Source: Fimbriiglobus sp. (lineage in GTDB: Bacteria; Planctomycetota; Planctomycetia; Gemmatales; Gemmataceae). Taken from it: DNA of 8,185 nt. The stretch spans positions 1 through 8,185 of the forward strand of contig JANXTD010000260.1 of NCBI GenBank assembly GCA_025352585.1. Direction: 5' to 3'. Under the pieces are notes generated by a model. It was given only the letters and a program-made list of their open reading frames with translations, made no database searches and was not told the DNA's origin. The translations under genes were made by a program, and so were the position numbers. Below are positions 5,926 to 8,185 of the stretch, piece by piece; the first letter of the stretch is position 1, and each line of letters opens with the position of its first letter.

Positions 5926-6891
5926 TTAGCGGACGGCGATGAGGCCCACCGCGAGCCAGAGCGCGACCGCCGCCAGCAGCATCGCCACGACCGTCGCCAC
6001 GCCGAACGCCGCGGCGCGGGCGAACGCGCGCAGCGGCACCTTGAACGGCTCGCGGGTGAGCTGGTCGCGGCCCCAGGCGCGCCACTTCTCGCGGCGACTC
6101 AACTCGCGGCGGTTGTCGCGCCAGGCCAGGTCGAGCAGGTACTGCCGGGCGACCTCGGGGCGGACCTTGGAGGCCCGCCAGTAGCCGACCAGCGCGCCGA
6201 AGCCGAGCGCCCCGAAGCCGACGGCCCCCGCGCCCAGAAGGAAGCGACTCGGGAGGTCGTTGCCGACGAGCAGATCGACTCGCAGCGGCGGGACGCGCAG
6301 CGGCTCGACGGCCAGCACCGCCAGCGCCTGCCAGGCGACCGCGGCGGCGAGGGTCAGGGCCAGCAGTTGCGCGAAGGCCCGCGCGTACTCGTCGCCGCCG
6401 GCCCCGACGCCGCGCCGGGCGACCGGTACCGCCGGGGACTTCGCGCCGCCGGGGGCCTTGGGGACATAAGCCGTGGCCGCCAGGACGCGGTACTTCAGGC
6501 TCGCCAGCCGGAAGTGGGCGACGAAATAAACGGCGGCCGCGGCGACGAGCACCAGATCGACGACGCGGAAGTGCGACCGGCTGACGATGGCCGGCGGCGG
6601 CGTCATCGGCAGGCCGTCCGGGCAGAGCGCGAGGTAGACCAGCGACCCCAGGAACAGCGCCGGCAGCGCGGTCGCCCGGACCAGCAGCGCCATCAGGGCC
6701 GGCACGAGCGCCAGCAGCACGAAGGGGTTGCCGCCGGAGCGGGCCAGCAGCACCAGGCCGATCACGAGCGCCGCCGCGACGCCCATGAACAGGTAGTCGC
6801 GTGCGGCGTCGCCGTCGGCCGCCGCGGGGCGGGCCGTCGGGCGGGGGGCGGGGCGGGCGCGCTCGGGCGCCTCGAGCTTGGCGAAACTCAC
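5926..6891 (-). CDS. Multi-pass membrane protein downstream of DUF58 gene
   Basis: A 321-aa integral membrane protein of unrecognised family. GTG 6891 overlaps the TGA of the DUF58 gene (GTGA). After a Pro/Arg/Ala-rich N-terminal tail (about 1-32) there are about six or seven hydrophobic segments: 33-50, 56-71, 76-90, 110-127, 173-195, 217-238 and about 290-318. A soluble loop (about 128-170) contains the PKAPGGAKSP stretch, and a charged region (about 239-288, including YLLDLAWRDNRRELSRREKW) lies before the last helix. No catalytic motif is evident. Membrane proteins commonly sit next to DUF58 genes in MoxR/DUF58 clusters, which suggests a partner in an envelope-related complex. Open sequence upstream of 6891 in this frame is antisense-like filler overlapping the DUF58 gene. 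Confidence 0.8.
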   Translation of the reverse strand: MSFAKLEAPERARPAPRPTARPAAADGDAARDYLFMGVAAALVIGLVLLARSGGNPFVLLALVPALMALLVRATALPALFLGSLVYLALCPDGLPMTPPPAIVSRSHFRVVDLVLVAAAAVYFVAHFRLASLKYRVLAATAYVPKAPGGAKSPAVPVARRGVGAGGDEYARAFAQLLALTLAAAVAWQALAVLAVEPLRVPPLRVDLLVGNDLPSRFLLGAGAVGFGALGFGALVGYWRASKVRPEVARQYLLDLAWRDNRRELSRREKWRAWGRDQLTREPFKVPLRAFARAAAFGVATVVAMLLAAVALWLAVGLIAVR

Positions 6892-8185
6892 CGGCGCACC
6901 CCCGCGGCGCGGACCTGGTCGAGCCGTTCGAGCACCAGCCGCACCGAGTCGGCGGCGTCGAGCCGCAGGACCGTCGCCCCAGCCGTCGTGAGCGAGCGGC
7001 GGGCCGACTCGAAGTTGCGCCGCGTCCGCTTGTCGAGAACCCCGTGGACCAGCGCGGCGAGTTTGGGAGTGCCCAGGCTCGGCGGGACTTCGGCCCACGG
7101 CACGTCGGCCGGCCACGGCAGCAGCGTCAGCACGGTGTGGTGCCGGCCCCGCGCCGCCCGCACGGCCTTCAGCAGCGGGTCGAGGTCGTCGGCCAGGTCG
7201 GTGAGGTCCACGAGGATCACGTACAGTTCGTTGTCCCGCGCGTGGCCCAGCGCCCGCGTCAGGGCGTTGGCGAGCGTGACGAGCCGGGCGGGGTTGCGGT
7301 AGCGGCTCCGGCCGTCGGCGGCGTAGGGGGCCAGCGGCAGGCGGGCGCGGTGCAGGTGCAGGAACTCGCCGGCCCGCCGGGTGAACGCGCCGTCGTCGCT
7401 CAGGTAGCGCTCGACGGCGGCGGGGCCGGCGCGGTCCAGCGACCCGAACAGCGTGGCGAGCCGCTTGCGCCGGGCGGTGCGGCCCATCCGCGGCTTCAGG
7501 AACCCGCGGACGCCGTGCAGCAGCCAGATCGCCGCGACCAGCACGCCGGGGGTCACCGAGGCGGCGGCGAAGACGACCCACGTCTTGCCGGGCGGCGCGA
7601 AGATCCGGGCGACCTCGGCGACAAATTCGATGGCCGTCGCGCTCAGGAACAGCAGCGGCGCGAACAGCAGCGCGACGACCACCAGCAGCCAGCGCGAGTC
7701 GGACAGCGGCATCCAGAAGAGGCCGAACGGCAGCGCGTTGACGTGACGCTCCAGCCGCTCCGGGTAGAGTTCCTGCGCGACCGGCAGGGCGTGCCGCGCG
7801 GTCACCTCGGCGTCGAGGTCGAGCGGCGTCGGCAGTTCGGCGGCGGCGGCGGTCAGGGCGTGCAGCAGCTTGAGGACGTGAACCTTCGTCCGCGCCGGCG
7901 GGGTGACATGGGTCGCCGCGTCGGTCACGACCGCGAGGCCGACGAGGTCGCGGTTGGCCGCGGCCGCCTGCACGACCGCGGCGGCGACCCCGGCGAAGCG
8001 GGCGACCGGGCTACGCCCCGGCGGCCCGAGCCGCGCGGCGTCCGAGGCGTCCACGAAGACCACGCAGCGCACCGGCACGTCGCTCTCGATGACGCGCGTG
8101 ATCAGGGTGCCCCGCCGGGCCGACGCCTTCCAGGCGATCATCTTGGGCGGGTCGCCGGGGGCGTAGTCGCGCAAGTCGAGCAGTT
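6888..8185 (-). CDS. DUF58 family protein with membrane insertion, N-terminus missing
   Basis: The C-terminal 431 residues of a DUF58 protein; the start lies beyond the right edge. The DUF58 signature opens the visible part: 'LRDYAPGDPPKMIAWKASAR', then RRGTLITRVIESD (visible residues 4-35, counting the first whole codon as 1). A VWA-like strand VVFVDAS (41-47) follows. Two transmembrane segments (about 165-190 and 202-222) and a basic stretch (GFLKPRMGRTARRKR) interrupt the fold. The second VWA-like half, ELYVILVDLTDLADDLD, starts near residue 320 and ends in RRSLTTAGATVLRL. The usual DxSxS metal site is degenerate (DASDA). DUF58 proteins generally occur with MoxR AAA ATPases; that gene would lie upstream, outside the window. 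This is the first visible gene of the four-gene minus operon. Confidence 0.87.
   Translation of the reverse strand, partial: LLDLRDYAPGDPPKMIAWKASARRGTLITRVIESDVPVRCVVFVDASDAARLGPPGRSPVARFAGVAAAVVQAAAANRDLVGLAVVTDAATHVTPPARTKVHVLKLLHALTAAAAELPTPLDLDAEVTARHALPVAQELYPERLERHVNALPFGLFWMPLSDSRWLLVVVALLFAPLLFLSATAIEFVAEVARIFAPPGKTWVVFAAASVTPGVLVAAIWLLHGVRGFLKPRMGRTARRKRLATLFGSLDRAGPAAVERYLSDDGAFTRRAGEFLHLHRARLPLAPYAADGRSRYRNPARLVTLANALTRALGHARDNELYVILVDLTDLADDLDPLLKAVRAARGRHHTVLTLLPWPADVPWAEVPPSLGTPKLAALVHGVLDKRTRRNFESARRSLTTAGATVLRLDAADSVRLVLERLDQVRAAGVRR

Noticed and set aside
6892..7581. 230-codon extension of the multi-pass membrane protein
   Set aside because: It lies within the DUF58 gene in another frame and has Arg/Pro/Ala filler composition.

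Overview
The window is very G+C-rich DNA (clearly above 65% by eye) with nine protein genes, two of them cut by the window edges, and no RNA gene. It most likely comes from a planctomycete, probably Gemmataceae. Four things point there: a TIGR02996 'repeat-companion' protein, a bacterial LCCL-domain protein, two exported-type proteins carrying the N-terminal V-x-x-L-E-x-R-x-x-P motif (LEDRLAP in one), and many starts with little or no Shine-Dalgarno sequence. The taxonomic call rests on remembered family distributions, not on a search.

Layout, left to right. (1) 1-362, minus: N-terminal part of a probable surface protein with a beta-propeller-like repeat. (2) 363-905: a 543-bp divergent intergenic region with no convincing gene. 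(3) 906-2864, plus: a 652-aa zinc metalloprotease joined by a Pro/Val linker to five FG-GAP-type Ca-binding propeller repeats. (4) 2867-2964: an elaborate nested inverted repeat between convergent genes, probably a two-way terminator and possibly a small repeat element. (5) 2946-3395, minus: a DCC-family (DUF393) thiol-disulfide oxidoreductase whose last codons lie inside that repeat. (6) 3495-4229 and 4226-4870, plus: a two-gene unit of an LCCL-domain protein and a TIGR02996 protein, overlapping by GTGA. (7) 4896-8185, minus: a four-gene operon read right to left, made of a DUF58 protein with a membrane insertion, a multi-pass membrane protein, a 100-aa two-helix membrane protein and a HAD-family hydrolase. 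Two of its three junctions are GTGA overlaps.

How the genes may work together: the left half looks like cell-surface or secreted proteins typical of planctomycete accessory gene content. The minus operon resembles the common MoxR/DUF58/membrane-protein clusters linked to envelope functions; an upstream MoxR ATPase would lie beyond the right edge and cannot be seen. I found no CRISPR array, transposase, phage gene, toxin-antitoxin pair or biosynthetic cluster. The most unusual items are the nested repeat at 2867-2964, the split DUF58 protein and the leishmanolysin-like zinc-site layout of the metalloprotease. None amounts to clear evidence of a new multi-gene system.
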